DNA of 64,000 nucleotides, taken from Pedobacter metabolipauper (lineage in GTDB: Bacteria; Bacteroidota; Bacteroidia; Sphingobacteriales; Sphingobacteriaceae). The first letter of the stretch is position 1. Each line of letters opens with the position of its first letter. This document shows, piece after piece, positions 34,249 through 42,998 of the stretch. The DNA lies in assembly GCF_004362715.1 (NCBI RefSeq), contig NZ_SNYC01000003.1, positions 807,601 through 871,600 on the forward strand. The letters run 5' to 3'. The notes under the pieces are model-generated. The model ran no database searches, had not been told where the DNA came from, and saw nothing but the letters and a program-made list of their open reading frames with translations. Made by a program: the position numbers and the translations under genes.

Positions 34249-35388
34249 TTACTGCGGAAGTTCTGGTGCCCGGTCTTTCCAGGGCTGTGTACTTATCGCA
34301 CCTAAAAAGGCTACAACCGCATCTCTTTCCATTTTACTCATCATTAATCCCCTTAGCAGCTTATCATTTGTAGGATATAAAGGGTCATTTTCTTGTTCAG
34401 GTTTGCGTTTTTGATTGGGCATGCCTACGTTGTACATGTTCATGATCCCATCCATATCACCAAAGATCCCGTTGTGGAACCATGGGGCGGTACGCATTAC
34501 GTTCCTTAAGCCTGGTGTTCTGAACTTGCCTACATCTTCTGGTTTTTTAGTGATGTTGTACAGACCCAGATCTTCGTATTTTCTTCCATAATAGGTAAGT
34601 CCCACGTTATGAAATTCATTATCGGTAAATAAAGGGCCGTTGTGGCAATTTACGCACCTTGCCTTGGTCCTGAATAAGTGGAGTCCAAGGATCTGCTGAT
34701 CAGTGAGTATTTTCTTGTTTCCTTCCAAATACCTGTCGAAGTCTGATTTCCTGCTTACGATGGTACGCTGAAATATGGCCAGGCTTTTTAATATTCTTTC
34801 ATTGTTTATTTTATCATCACCAAATGCAGCGCTGAAAAGTGGCTGATATCCTTTTATTTTTTTTAATTTCTTAGGCAGCGCCTTCATATCCTGATGCATT
34901 TCTATGGTTGAAACCAACGGGTTCTGTGCCTGGTCTTCCAGTGTTTTAGATCTGCCGTCCCAAAACAGGTTTTTCATGAACCATATATTTTCCAATGATG
35001 GTGCATTCCTGGTATTTTCTGCATGGTCATGACCAACGGAAAACTGCTTACCATCTGCCCAGTGTAAATCAGGAGCATGGCAGCTGGAGCAGGAGATCTG
35101 ATTTGATTCAGATAACCTGGGATCGAAGAAAAGTATTTTACCCAATTGAACCATCTCCTTTGCCTGAGTTGTTTTCAGATCAACAGGAGAAGGAGGGAGA
35201 ATACCAAGTTCAGTATAGTTTACCCCTTTATCTACATTTGGCTTTGGCCATTTTTCCGGAGACTGCGCATAGACCTTTCGAAGTGAATCGATAGTCAGTT
35301 CATCACCTTCTTCATATTGAAAAGAACGGAAAGAGATAAATGACAGGATACCTATTGTAAAAATGGTTAAGGCAATGGCTTTCTTCAT
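34249..35388 (-). CDS. Dihaem cytochrome c peroxidase/MauG-family protein
   Basis: A 379-residue exported protein with an N-terminal membrane segment (about 4-20) and two haem-c sites, C100-S-S-C103-H104 and C245-V-N-C248-H249. FRTPGLRNVMRTAPWFHNGIF is typical of the bacterial peroxidase family. It would reduce hydrogen peroxide or oxidise a partner in the periplasm. It is the last gene of an operon with a TonB-dependent receptor, a DUF4876 lipoprotein and a DUF6850 outer-membrane protein; the 6-nt gap to the preceding gene shows the link. The role in that system is unknown. Confidence 0.9.
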   Translation of the reverse strand: MKKAIALTIFTIGILSFISFRSFQYEEGDELTIDSLRKVYAQSPEKWPKPNVDKGVNYTELGILPPSPVDLKTTQAKEMVQLGKILFFDPRLSESNQISCSSCHAPDLHWADGKQFSVGHDHAENTRNAPSLENIWFMKNLFWDGRSKTLEDQAQNPLVSTIEMHQDMKALPKKLKKIKGYQPLFSAAFGDDKINNERILKSLAIFQRTIVSRKSDFDRYLEGNKKILTDQQILGLHLFRTKARCVNCHNGPLFTDNEFHNVGLTYYGRKYEDLGLYNITKKPEDVGKFRTPGLRNVMRTAPWFHNGIFGDMDGIMNMYNVGMPNQKRKPEQENDPLYPTNDKLLRGLMMSKMERDAVVAFLGAISTQPWKDRAPELPQ

Positions 35389-35394
35389 AAGGGA

Positions 35395-36927
35395 TCAAAA
35401 ATAAAGATTTAAGGAGAGATTTGAGTTAAAACGATACTTTCCGGGTAAACTATAAGCAGGTAACTGGATTTCAGGTCGTTTAAGTGCGCTTACTACACTG
35501 GTATTCAGCGTAATTCCGGTTCTGAAAGATTTATTCAGCGTAGTACTAATATAATTCAACTTTAGATTTAACATTCCTGAAGTGCTGAGATGATACGCAT
35601 AATCCGGATACATTACACCTTTTGTAAAATCTGTTTCCTGCGTTAAGGGAGCAGATGCACTAACATTAAATGGCAAAATTAAAGAAGGGGAGAGTAATAC
35701 CGAGAACCGGTCTTTATTTTCCGATGTATGATAATAGGCACCATGTATACCTGGATTAACATTACTATATTCAAATAGGTGAGATGATAAAGCGTCTTTC
35801 TTATAGGCGTGATTGTAATTTACCTCAGTTCCCCACTGAATAGCATGATGACCAGAAAAAGTAGAATTCATGAAATTGATTCCTGCATTCTGATTCTTCG
35901 CCGTGTAATTTTTACCCGAATATTCATAGATATAATCCTCTCCGTTTAAATCAGAAAAGGTAAGTTCTATTTGATTTATATTGTTTCTGCTTCTTTTGGT
36001 TAATAATAGACTACCTGTTATTTTCTTACTTGTATAATCAGTAAACACTTCAGTATTCACCGATTTATCCAGTAAACTTTGGTTCTTATCAAACGAGTTT
36101 AAATAGTCTATACTTAACAATAGATCCCAAGGCCCACTATTTCCAGTAACATGCATACCTAAACCTTTGTATTGCTTTCTTCTGGAAAATCTATTATACT
36201 TACTTCTTTTGTAAAACCCATAACCATTATTGACGTACAAAATACGATCCGGATACAATACGCCCGCCGCATAATCATTATTCTTAAAACCAGTGCCAAT
36301 GGTTTCTGTTCCGTAACCTAAAGTACCACTTATGCCAACATTGATATTTTTAGTGAGCAAGGTAAGCTCGGGACTTGCCTTAAAATCAAACCAATCCAGG
36401 TTCATTCTTGGATCTGTAGACCTGTAAGCCAGGTAATACTTATAATTGAATCCTGACGAAAGGTATAGCTTATTTTTTAGCAATTGATAACTAACGATTC
36501 CCTTGCCGTTGTAATTTTGTCTGCTAAATTTACTTGCGTATCCTGCAGAATAATAAAAAGGCTGATCGTCTATTTCTTCTCCTCTCAATGCATACGCCAA
36601 TTCTTCTTCTTTAATACGCTGATACGTAAAATTACCATACAGGTTAAATTTGCCAATTTTCTTAATGCCATCAGCACTAAACGTAATGACATTTGCACTG
36701 CCAGCAGTTTGGGATTTCTTAAAAGAACCATCCTGATAGTCATAATCAAGACTTACGAGACTGATTTGGTCTGATTTATTTTTTAACAGAAATGTTCCAT
36801 TTGACTGGTGTAATTTTAAATTTCTGAGCGCATTATCGTAAAAATAGATACTGTCAGCAGGTTTACTCTCTTGCGAAAGTAAACGTACCGGCAGCATCAT
36901 TAAAAGAAATAATGTCTTTAATTTCAT
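35395..36927 (-). CDS. DUF6850-type outer-membrane protein
   Basis: A 510-residue exported protein with signal peptide (ending near LLSQ). The body is rich in alternating aromatic/polar strands (YGNFTYQRIK, LYLSSGFNYKYYLAY) and ends in NLYF, the terminal aromatic residue of outer-membrane barrels. It matches my recollection of DUF6850 proteins, which occur with DUF4876 and TonB-dependent receptors. Its start overlaps the stop of the DUF4876 gene by 1 nt. Function unknown; a surface or porin-like component is the simplest reading. Confidence 0.78.
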   Translation of the reverse strand: MKLKTLFLLMMLPVRLLSQESKPADSIYFYDNALRNLKLHQSNGTFLLKNKSDQISLVSLDYDYQDGSFKKSQTAGSANVITFSADGIKKIGKFNLYGNFTYQRIKEEELAYALRGEEIDDQPFYYSAGYASKFSRQNYNGKGIVSYQLLKNKLYLSSGFNYKYYLAYRSTDPRMNLDWFDFKASPELTLLTKNINVGISGTLGYGTETIGTGFKNNDYAAGVLYPDRILYVNNGYGFYKRSKYNRFSRRKQYKGLGMHVTGNSGPWDLLLSIDYLNSFDKNQSLLDKSVNTEVFTDYTSKKITGSLLLTKRSRNNINQIELTFSDLNGEDYIYEYSGKNYTAKNQNAGINFMNSTFSGHHAIQWGTEVNYNHAYKKDALSSHLFEYSNVNPGIHGAYYHTSENKDRFSVLLSPSLILPFNVSASAPLTQETDFTKGVMYPDYAYHLSTSGMLNLKLNYISTTLNKSFRTGITLNTSVVSALKRPEIQLPAYSLPGKYRFNSNLSLNLYF

Positions 36928-38261
36928 TATTTAAATACAGTTTTTGTTGGATCTGCAATTGTTAAGAAATCGAAGTCTAACGAAGAGTTGTTCGAATCTT
37001 TAAGTACTCTTCTATTATTAACTGTTTTACTTGTTTTTCTGATCACAGACTGAGAAGAGTAAGAACCTCCTGGAACAAATGTAAAACCAGCATCAATCTC
37101 TGCAGGTAAGCGATGTGCTACACGTTTGGTTTCTACTGTTTGCGCCAACTCAACACCGTCGATAATTAGTTCTTTGGAGATTTGCGGATATTGAACAGTT
37201 GTACCAATAATTGTTGTTATATCTGGAGTTGCAAATTTAAGGAAAGTAGAAGCATCCGTAATTGATTTAAAGATAACAATTGCTTCTTGTCCCCGGCTAT
37301 CTAAAATAAGATCTCTATCTGATGCTCTAAACACAACTTGTACATTTGGAACCAATGGATTGTCGATATCTGTTGGATAAACATTAATTCCAGGCAGATC
37401 ACCATAATACCCTTCAAAATCAGCCTTGCTTAGATCGATCGTTAAAGCTGGGTTTTTAACGGTTACTTCTTTTCCCGTGTTATTTGTAAAAGGTGTTTTA
37501 TGATTTAATGCATTTTGAGCAATAATAAGACTTGCGCCTGGCTGTACCGGGTATTGTTTTCCTGTACCCGGGATACGTAAAATAGTAGTTGCATACACGT
37601 AATCTGTATTTGCTTTACTGTTATTCATATTCACTGCTTTTGTCCAGTCGTACTGACCTGTAGGCAGAAACCAGTTTTTTAAAAGATCCGGGCTTGACGT
37701 ATTTACGCCATTTACCAAGGCAATGTAAAGACTATCGGCATATAAAACTTCTGTTGAATTGTTATAGATTTCCAGAAACTGATCTCTGAATACCGCGCCA
37801 TCTGTAGTGCTTGATCCACCGTAGTAAATTTGCTTGATTACCCAGTCACCCAGTCTTCCAGATTTCATTTCCAGTTTCAGCGTACCAGAAGCATTACTGA
37901 TCACACTGTTTAAATTGGCATTAAAAACAACATCCTCATCTGTATATGCACCAGTAATTGTAGTATAATCAGCCGCCGCAATCGTTAACGACGAAACTAC
38001 CGTATAATTTCCAGGAATAACGCTTGCAAAGTTAACCAAACCACTTGCGTCTGCTTTTGCCTTATTGATTTGACCATTTACCTGGTTGGTGATTGTTACT
38101 TCTGTATTTAATGGCGTAAGGCCTAATCCGATTGCTTGTTCATCAAACACGACCTGGAAAGTAACCGATACTGCGGATAACTCTGCATTGTCGTCTTTTT
38201 TACATGCTGTAAATACGCTGGCCAGCGCCAGTATTACAATTAATAGTTGATTTTTTTTCAT
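36927..38261 (-). CDS. DUF4876 lipoprotein
   Basis: A 444-residue lipoprotein: MKKNQLLIVILALASVFTAC ends in the lipobox cysteine at 20. The N-terminal part (residues 25-120) looks like a carboxypeptidase-regulatory/Ig-type beta domain. The larger C-terminal domain (KQIYYGGSSTTDGAVFRDQF, QFLEIYNNSTEVLYADSLY) is the DUF4876 fold, reminiscent of lamin-tail-type beta domains. It sits between a TonB-dependent receptor (10-nt gap) and the DUF6850 gene (1-nt overlap). It is probably the surface ligand-capture partner of the receptor, as SusD-like lipoproteins are for other receptors. Ligand unknown. Confidence 0.82.
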   Translation of the reverse strand: MKKNQLLIVILALASVFTACKKDDNAELSAVSVTFQVVFDEQAIGLGLTPLNTEVTITNQVNGQINKAKADASGLVNFASVIPGNYTVVSSLTIAAADYTTITGAYTDEDVVFNANLNSVISNASGTLKLEMKSGRLGDWVIKQIYYGGSSTTDGAVFRDQFLEIYNNSTEVLYADSLYIALVNGVNTSSPDLLKNWFLPTGQYDWTKAVNMNNSKANTDYVYATTILRIPGTGKQYPVQPGASLIIAQNALNHKTPFTNNTGKEVTVKNPALTIDLSKADFEGYYGDLPGINVYPTDIDNPLVPNVQVVFRASDRDLILDSRGQEAIVIFKSITDASTFLKFATPDITTIIGTTVQYPQISKELIIDGVELAQTVETKRVAHRLPAEIDAGFTFVPGGSYSSQSVIRKTSKTVNNRRVLKDSNNSSLDFDFLTIADPTKTVFK

Positions 38262-38271
38262 TATATTTTAT

Positions 38272-40965
38272 TTAGAATTTAACTGAAAGTTCAGCGCCTA
38301 CGCTAACCGGATAAGTATAGGTAGTCACTGAATCTGAATTGGGGTTATAGTATCTGTTTCTGATGTTGAATACATTGTATGCGTTTACGGACATCCGTAT
38401 GTTTTTGCCGATTTCCTTTGCTACACGGACGGAGAGATTTGCATATACGAAGGGCTGTTTGGTTGTACTATTTGCTCTGGAGCTAGTGGCCAAATAATTA
38501 TAGTCTTTGTCATTCGCGTCAAATACCGGGATCTCATAACGTACAAGATTCTTGTCCAGGTAAGCTATCGGCAAATAAGATGCATTTAATGTTCCGCTCT
38601 GTTTTTGCCAAAAAACATCTGTTAACAAATTAACTACAAACCCTAATTTTGGAATATGGGTAGTGGTTGTCAACTTACTCATAATGGCATAACTCTCTGC
38701 TTTATCGGCATTATAGATCCCAAACCAGGCTTTATTGTCATCATTGATATATAGATCGTTGGCTTTTATTACACTTGTAAATTGATTTTTTGATAAGGAA
38801 TAGGAAAAGGAAGTATTCAGGCTAAAGCTTGTTTCTATAGCTTTTATCTTTTTTGTACTGATAGACCACTCGGCACCATAATTATCACTATTTAAATCAT
38901 TAGCTGAAGTAAAATAGGAAGTAACCCAATTTTTATATAATCCGTTTTGATAATAATCCGGGCGTTGTCCCTGGTTATAGACATAAGTATATAATGGAGT
39001 TGTATAGGTTCTAAAATTGTTCTGGTTACTAAAACCATCTTTGCTTTCCTTGTAATAGGCAAATAAGGAGCTCGTGATCATCTTGCTGGTATAGTTTAAG
39101 CCAAATTCCAATTGATTGGTCTTAGATGGATGCAAACTGCTGTTGTCTGGAGTAATCTTATCTGTATAGACCAGGTAAAGGCTTTCGATGGTATATCCCG
39201 TATAGGAATTGTGAACAGGAAGATCAAAATATATTGGTGCAGGATAGCGCATGGATAACGACGGGGCTTTCGTTGAAATACCAAATGCTGCATTGAAGTC
39301 AAGACTCTTAGATAGATTGTATCTTAGATTTAACCTGGGTTGTATCGTTCCCCAATTATTTTGAACATCATAACGGAGTCCCGCATTTACGTTCACGGAT
39401 CTTCTTAAGAAATTGAACTTAAATTGATCATCAACGTACAAACTGTAATTGAATGTTGAAGGTACAGACTCATAATCGTAAGGTCTTTCATTTTGATATC
39501 CCTGATTTTCCCAGCGTTCTTTTTCAGGATCCACAATTACACCTTTTCCATTATTTTCTGAATAGTAAATATTACTGCCAAGACTAAGCTTATGAATCAA
39601 CCTGCCTGTTTTTAGCTCACTGTTTAAACTCAGGTTTCCATTCATATTTAATGGCCTTCCTATCAAATGCTCTACTGCTAAGTAAGAACCAGGAGCATAA
39701 TACCCTTCGTATAATCCAATGGTATCCTTATCTGCTACCGGATAAGGTGCACCATTAATATATGACTGGTTATAGGTTTCCTGGTAACCGGAGCTATACC
39801 CAAAGCTTAAGTTTACGGATTTTAGAAAATCTGAATTGAATGACAATGAAGAGCGGTTTGAGATGGAAAGGTTCCTGGATTTGGCATAAGTCATATAGTC
39901 CCTGCCAACATCCGGATCTAACTTAACGTCATCAAGTCGGGTACTGTAATCTGCAGACAATGTATTTTTAAAATTAGAAGACAGATAAGATGTCCACATT
40001 ACATTTGTACCCACTCTTTCATAGGATTTTAAAGGATCACTTGGATCTTCTTCACTATTCAGATAATTCATAGAGAAATTGACCGCACCAGCTTTCTTAC
40101 CAATTACATACCCTTTAGACAAGGAGAAATTTGAAGAACCTGCATTGATCCTGGAACTGAATTGGTATTTCGTATTACCAGCTTGTCTATTGATGATGAT
40201 TGCGCCATCCGTTAGGTCACCGTATTTAGAGGGGGCTATTCCTGATATGACTTCAATACTTTCAATATTGTCTGCAGGAATTTCACGAATATCAATACCA
40301 CCAAAGGGAACATCAAAGCCCCCAAAACTGCGGCTTTGGATTCCGGAAGATGCTATTCCAAATTTACCAACGCTTCTGTTCTGCATGTTGGCATTGTTAG
40401 AAAGCTGAATATCATCCAAAACGATAGCCGTTCCAAATGCATTATTTAATTCGTGTATACCACCAGCAAGACTTCTCAATGTGATATTCTTCGGATTTTG
40501 AAGACCGGGAGGGGTGACCGTCTTACCGGGAAGGTTATTTAATACATCAGCCAGACTGAATGCCTGAACCTGCTCAATGGCCTGTCTGTCAAACACGATA
40601 GAAGAATTGGAAGATTGTGCTTTTCTAACTTCAGTAACCTGAATTTCATCCAGACTTAAGTTAAGATCTTTAAGTTCATATTTTAAAGCTGAAAAAGTAG
40701 AGAACGAAGAAATGATGGTGGAGACAGTTTGTTTTCCGACCATTTTTATTTTTAGGTCAAAAGACTTATACCTGGAAGTATCTACGCGAACCTGAAAAAA
40801 TCCCTGTTCATTGGTATAGGTACTTAATCCGAGTGTTTCCGATTGTACAGTAACAAATGATAGTGGCTTCTGCTGCGTATCAACAACTTGCCCTTTCACA
40901 TTGATAACTTGCGCGGAAGCCTGCTGCATCAATATGACAAAACAAAAAATATAAAGGTATCTCAA
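38272..40965 (-). CDS. TonB-dependent receptor with carboxypeptidase-like N-terminal domain
   Basis: An 897-residue outer-membrane transporter. After a signal peptide ending QQASAQ comes a CarboxypepD-regulatory-like domain (VKGQVVDTQQKPLSFVTV), a plug (about residues 115-260, with AFSLADVLNNLPGKTV) and a 22-strand-type barrel ending GAELSVKF. I start it at TTG 40965, because a TTG at 40992 overlaps the -7 promoter element and no ATG is in frame. Downstream genes (DUF4876, DUF6850, dihaem peroxidase) are tightly spaced, so the four form one operon. Substrate is unknown; the peroxidase hints at a metal or redox-active ligand rather than a glycan, and no SusD gene is present. Confidence 0.88.
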   Translation of the reverse strand: MRYLYIFCFVILMQQASAQVINVKGQVVDTQQKPLSFVTVQSETLGLSTYTNEQGFFQVRVDTSRYKSFDLKIKMVGKQTVSTIISSFSTFSALKYELKDLNLSLDEIQVTEVRKAQSSNSSIVFDRQAIEQVQAFSLADVLNNLPGKTVTPPGLQNPKNITLRSLAGGIHELNNAFGTAIVLDDIQLSNNANMQNRSVGKFGIASSGIQSRSFGGFDVPFGGIDIREIPADNIESIEVISGIAPSKYGDLTDGAIIINRQAGNTKYQFSSRINAGSSNFSLSKGYVIGKKAGAVNFSMNYLNSEEDPSDPLKSYERVGTNVMWTSYLSSNFKNTLSADYSTRLDDVKLDPDVGRDYMTYAKSRNLSISNRSSLSFNSDFLKSVNLSFGYSSGYQETYNQSYINGAPYPVADKDTIGLYEGYYAPGSYLAVEHLIGRPLNMNGNLSLNSELKTGRLIHKLSLGSNIYYSENNGKGVIVDPEKERWENQGYQNERPYDYESVPSTFNYSLYVDDQFKFNFLRRSVNVNAGLRYDVQNNWGTIQPRLNLRYNLSKSLDFNAAFGISTKAPSLSMRYPAPIYFDLPVHNSYTGYTIESLYLVYTDKITPDNSSLHPSKTNQLEFGLNYTSKMITSSLFAYYKESKDGFSNQNNFRTYTTPLYTYVYNQGQRPDYYQNGLYKNWVTSYFTSANDLNSDNYGAEWSISTKKIKAIETSFSLNTSFSYSLSKNQFTSVIKANDLYINDDNKAWFGIYNADKAESYAIMSKLTTTTHIPKLGFVVNLLTDVFWQKQSGTLNASYLPIAYLDKNLVRYEIPVFDANDKDYNYLATSSRANSTTKQPFVYANLSVRVAKEIGKNIRMSVNAYNVFNIRNRYYNPNSDSVTTYTYPVSVGAELSVKF

Positions 40966-40989
40966 ATTAATCCCATCCTGATTGAGCCG

Positions 40990-41020
40990 CAAAGGTGCGA
41001 CTATTGCTTTTAGGATGCAA
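40990..41020 (-). promoter_or_regulatory. Promoter of the TonB receptor operon
   Basis: On the minus strand, TTG (41018-41020) and CACCTTTG (40990-40997, one mismatch to TAnnTTTG) are 20 bp apart, which is ideal spacing. Initiation would fall near 40984, about 20 nt before the TTG start codon at 40965. Confidence 0.55.
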
Positions 41021-41085
41021 GTTATTTAGAACAATTATAATTAAAGATAGTGATTTAACCTTTTAGTAGAAAAATTGTTATACGA

Positions 41086-41111
41086 CAAAAGCCGAATTTC
41101 TTCGGCTTTTG
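41086..41111. terminator. Hairpin in the long dinB-receptor intergenic region
   Basis: CAAAAGCCGAA (41086-41096), loop TTTC, TTCGGCTTTTG (41101-41111): a perfect 11-bp stem. The T-run is short in both directions. It could terminate transcription coming from dinB, about 280 nt upstream on the minus strand. Confidence 0.5.
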
Positions 41112-41260
41112 AATGGTTTTCACAGAGCGTAGCATATGCGATTTGATCAGTTTGAAACTTAGAAACAAAGTACTAAAAAGTATCTGGCTTCAAATCTGAT
41201 GTTTTAATTTCTGCGTCAAAGATAATCTGGGGGAATTTAGAAATCAACTGTGTAATTACG

Positions 41261-41300
41261 CAGTTTTGAATCAGAAAATCACCATTCCGATTCAAAACTG
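41261..41300. repeat. 12-bp inverted repeat of unknown role
   Basis: CAGTTTTGAATC (41261-41272) and GATTCAAAACTG (41289-41300) are perfect inverted arms with a 16-bp spacer, followed 4 bp later by the small palindrome GAATCAAAAGATTC (41304-41317). The 423-bp gap 40966-41388 contains this, the hairpin at 41086 and the receptor promoter. I see no reading frame in it. Confidence 0.5.
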
Positions 41301-41388
41301 GCTTGAATCAAAAGATTCCCAGCAGTACTGAATAATAATTTCTCATCATTGGCTCGTATTTTGGTTCCAGCTGAATGCGATTAGCGGA

Positions 41389-42471
41389 TCAATCGAATAG
41401 TTCCAGCTGATATGGATTACCTGGCTTGGGCTGGGAGAGAAGCACCCCGAAATTTGATAATGATATGCCGAGAAGGCGTACCGGTTTATCTTCCAGATCT
41501 ACATTATCCAGTAGTTCCTTTGCTGTGTCAATAATAGTTTGGTAATCAGAAATGGGTTGCGTAAATGAATGGTTCCTGGTAATTTGTTTAAAATCACTGA
41601 ACTTAATTTTAAGGGTGATTGTCCGGCCTTTTAACTGATTACGGCTAAGCCTTAAAACTACTTTTTCAGTAAGCTTACTCAATTCAGTATACATCTCTTC
41701 TAAAGTGATGAGGTCGTGCTGAAAGGTATCCTCAGCAGCAAGCGATTTTGTTTCCCGCTCTGCATGAACGGGACGTTCATCTATGCCACGTACAATGGAA
41801 TAGTAGAATTTACCTGCTTTACCAAAATAACGGACCAGCTGCTGCTCAGATAATTTTTTAAGGTCTTCGCCCGTATGCAGGTGCATACTTTTCATTTTCT
41901 TAGCGGTTACCTTTCCGACGCCAAAAAACCGCTCTACAGGCAGCTTTTCCATAAACGCTTCGATCTTAGACGGACCTATAAAGGTTAGCCCATCTGGTTT
42001 ATTCATATCGGATGCGATCTTGGCGACAAACTTATTCGATGATACACCCGCAGAGGCGGTGAGGTTCAACTCATCTTTAATAGCCTGTTTAATTTGTTTG
42101 GCGATCTCCATTGCTGATCCAATGTTCAGCTTATCAACAGTAACATCCAGGTAAGCCTCATCCAGCGAGAGCGGTTCTATCAGATCGGTATACCGGCCAA
42201 AGATTTCTCTGATCCCTGCCGATACCGCTTTATAAGCATCAAACCTCGGCCTTACAAAGATTGCCTCCGGACATAACTGAATGGCCTGACGGGATGACAT
42301 GGCTGATTTAACCCCAAACTTACGGGCTTCATAGCTTGCTGTAGCCACCACACCGCGTCCGTCCGGAGAGCCGCCCACCACAATGGGCTTACCCCTGTAT
42401 TCGGGAAAGTCGCGCTGTTCAACCGATGCATAAAATGCATCCATATCAATATGGATAATTTTTCTTGCCAC
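41389..42471 (-). CDS. dinB: DNA polymerase IV
   Basis: A 360-residue Y-family translesion polymerase. The active-site metal ligands lie in IIHIDMDAFYASVEQ (near residues 5-18) and LSLDEAYLDVT (near 100-110). The steric-gate region, thumb helix-hairpin-helix (LPVERFFGVGKVTAKKM) and little-finger domain (RGRTITLKIKFSDF) follow in order. The short C-terminus ends YQLELFD, a good clamp-binding motif (Q-x2-L-x-F/L-F). It should copy past damaged bases. The neighbours are unrelated. LexA-type control cannot be confirmed, as no clear box is seen. Confidence 0.95.
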   Translation of the reverse strand: MARKIIHIDMDAFYASVEQRDFPEYRGKPIVVGGSPDGRGVVATASYEARKFGVKSAMSSRQAIQLCPEAIFVRPRFDAYKAVSAGIREIFGRYTDLIEPLSLDEAYLDVTVDKLNIGSAMEIAKQIKQAIKDELNLTASAGVSSNKFVAKIASDMNKPDGLTFIGPSKIEAFMEKLPVERFFGVGKVTAKKMKSMHLHTGEDLKKLSEQQLVRYFGKAGKFYYSIVRGIDERPVHAERETKSLAAEDTFQHDLITLEEMYTELSKLTEKVVLRLSRNQLKGRTITLKIKFSDFKQITRNHSFTQPISDYQTIIDTAKELLDNVDLEDKPVRLLGISLSNFGVLLSQPKPGNPYQLELFD

Positions 42472-42565
42472 CGGTTAAATTTAAGAAATACTTTGTATAG
42501 GGATCAGGGAATGAAACAATAACTATAAAACATTGTTTTCAAACTACAAACAATACCACACAATT

Positions 42566-42820
42566 ATGGAAAATACGCAGGAGAAGGATTTAAATCCTTA
42601 TGAATTTACTTTAGAAATAGATGGCGAGCCCAATGCAATACGTGTTGAGTTACCCAAACCAGGCGACTACATCATTTACATAAATGGTGAGCGTACTGGA
42701 CATATCTTCCCTGAAACAGGAAATACTACATTACAGTGGAGATCCAAAGATGATATTGACCAGAAACTGGTTGATGAACTGGGTGCACGTATTGAAGCTA
42801 TAGAATTAGGAAGCCTTTAA
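42566..42820 (+). CDS. Small protein related to the 5794-6033 product
   Basis: An 84-residue acidic soluble protein without signal peptide. The order of features (a YEFTLEID strand, DYIIYINGERTG hairpin, LQW, then DQKLVDELGARIEAIEL helix) parallels the 79-residue protein encoded at 5794, supporting distant paralogy. Start ATG 42566 is used because it begins the conserved-looking body. It is divergent from dinB. Function unknown. Confidence 0.7.
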   Translation: MENTQEKDLNPYEFTLEIDGEPNAIRVELPKPGDYIIYINGERTGHIFPETGNTTLQWRSKDDIDQKLVDELGARIEAIELGSL

Positions 42821-42828
42821 CAGGCTTT

Positions 42829-42960
42829 CTAATGACCGCTATGATCCGCTTTGCTTTTTCTGATAAAAGAAAGATAAAAAGCTGTACAGATCACAATTGC
42901 TACTAAAATTAATAAAGCAATCATAATTTGGGTTCCGTGTGCAGATTGATGATGTTCCAT
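42829..42960 (-). CDS. 43-residue single-pass membrane peptide with His-rich ends
   Basis: On the minus strand ATG 42960 to TAG 42829 encodes 43 residues: an N-terminal tail MEHHQSAHGTQ, one strong transmembrane helix (about residues 12-33, IMIALLILVAIVICTAFYLSF), then a basic turn RKSK and a tail ADHSGH. Five His residues lie in the two tails. The positive-inside pattern puts the C-terminus in the cytoplasm. It is too short for automatic gene finding but has the composition of a real membrane peptide. It lies between a small-protein gene and the HAD hydrolase gene (38 nt). Function unknown; small respiratory-complex or metal-related peptides have this look. Confidence 0.6.
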   Translation of the reverse strand: MEHHQSAHGTQIMIALLILVAIVICTAFYLSFIRKSKADHSGH

Positions 42961-42998
42961 TATATAAATTTTGGTTGAAGGTAAAAAAAAAGTTTTAC

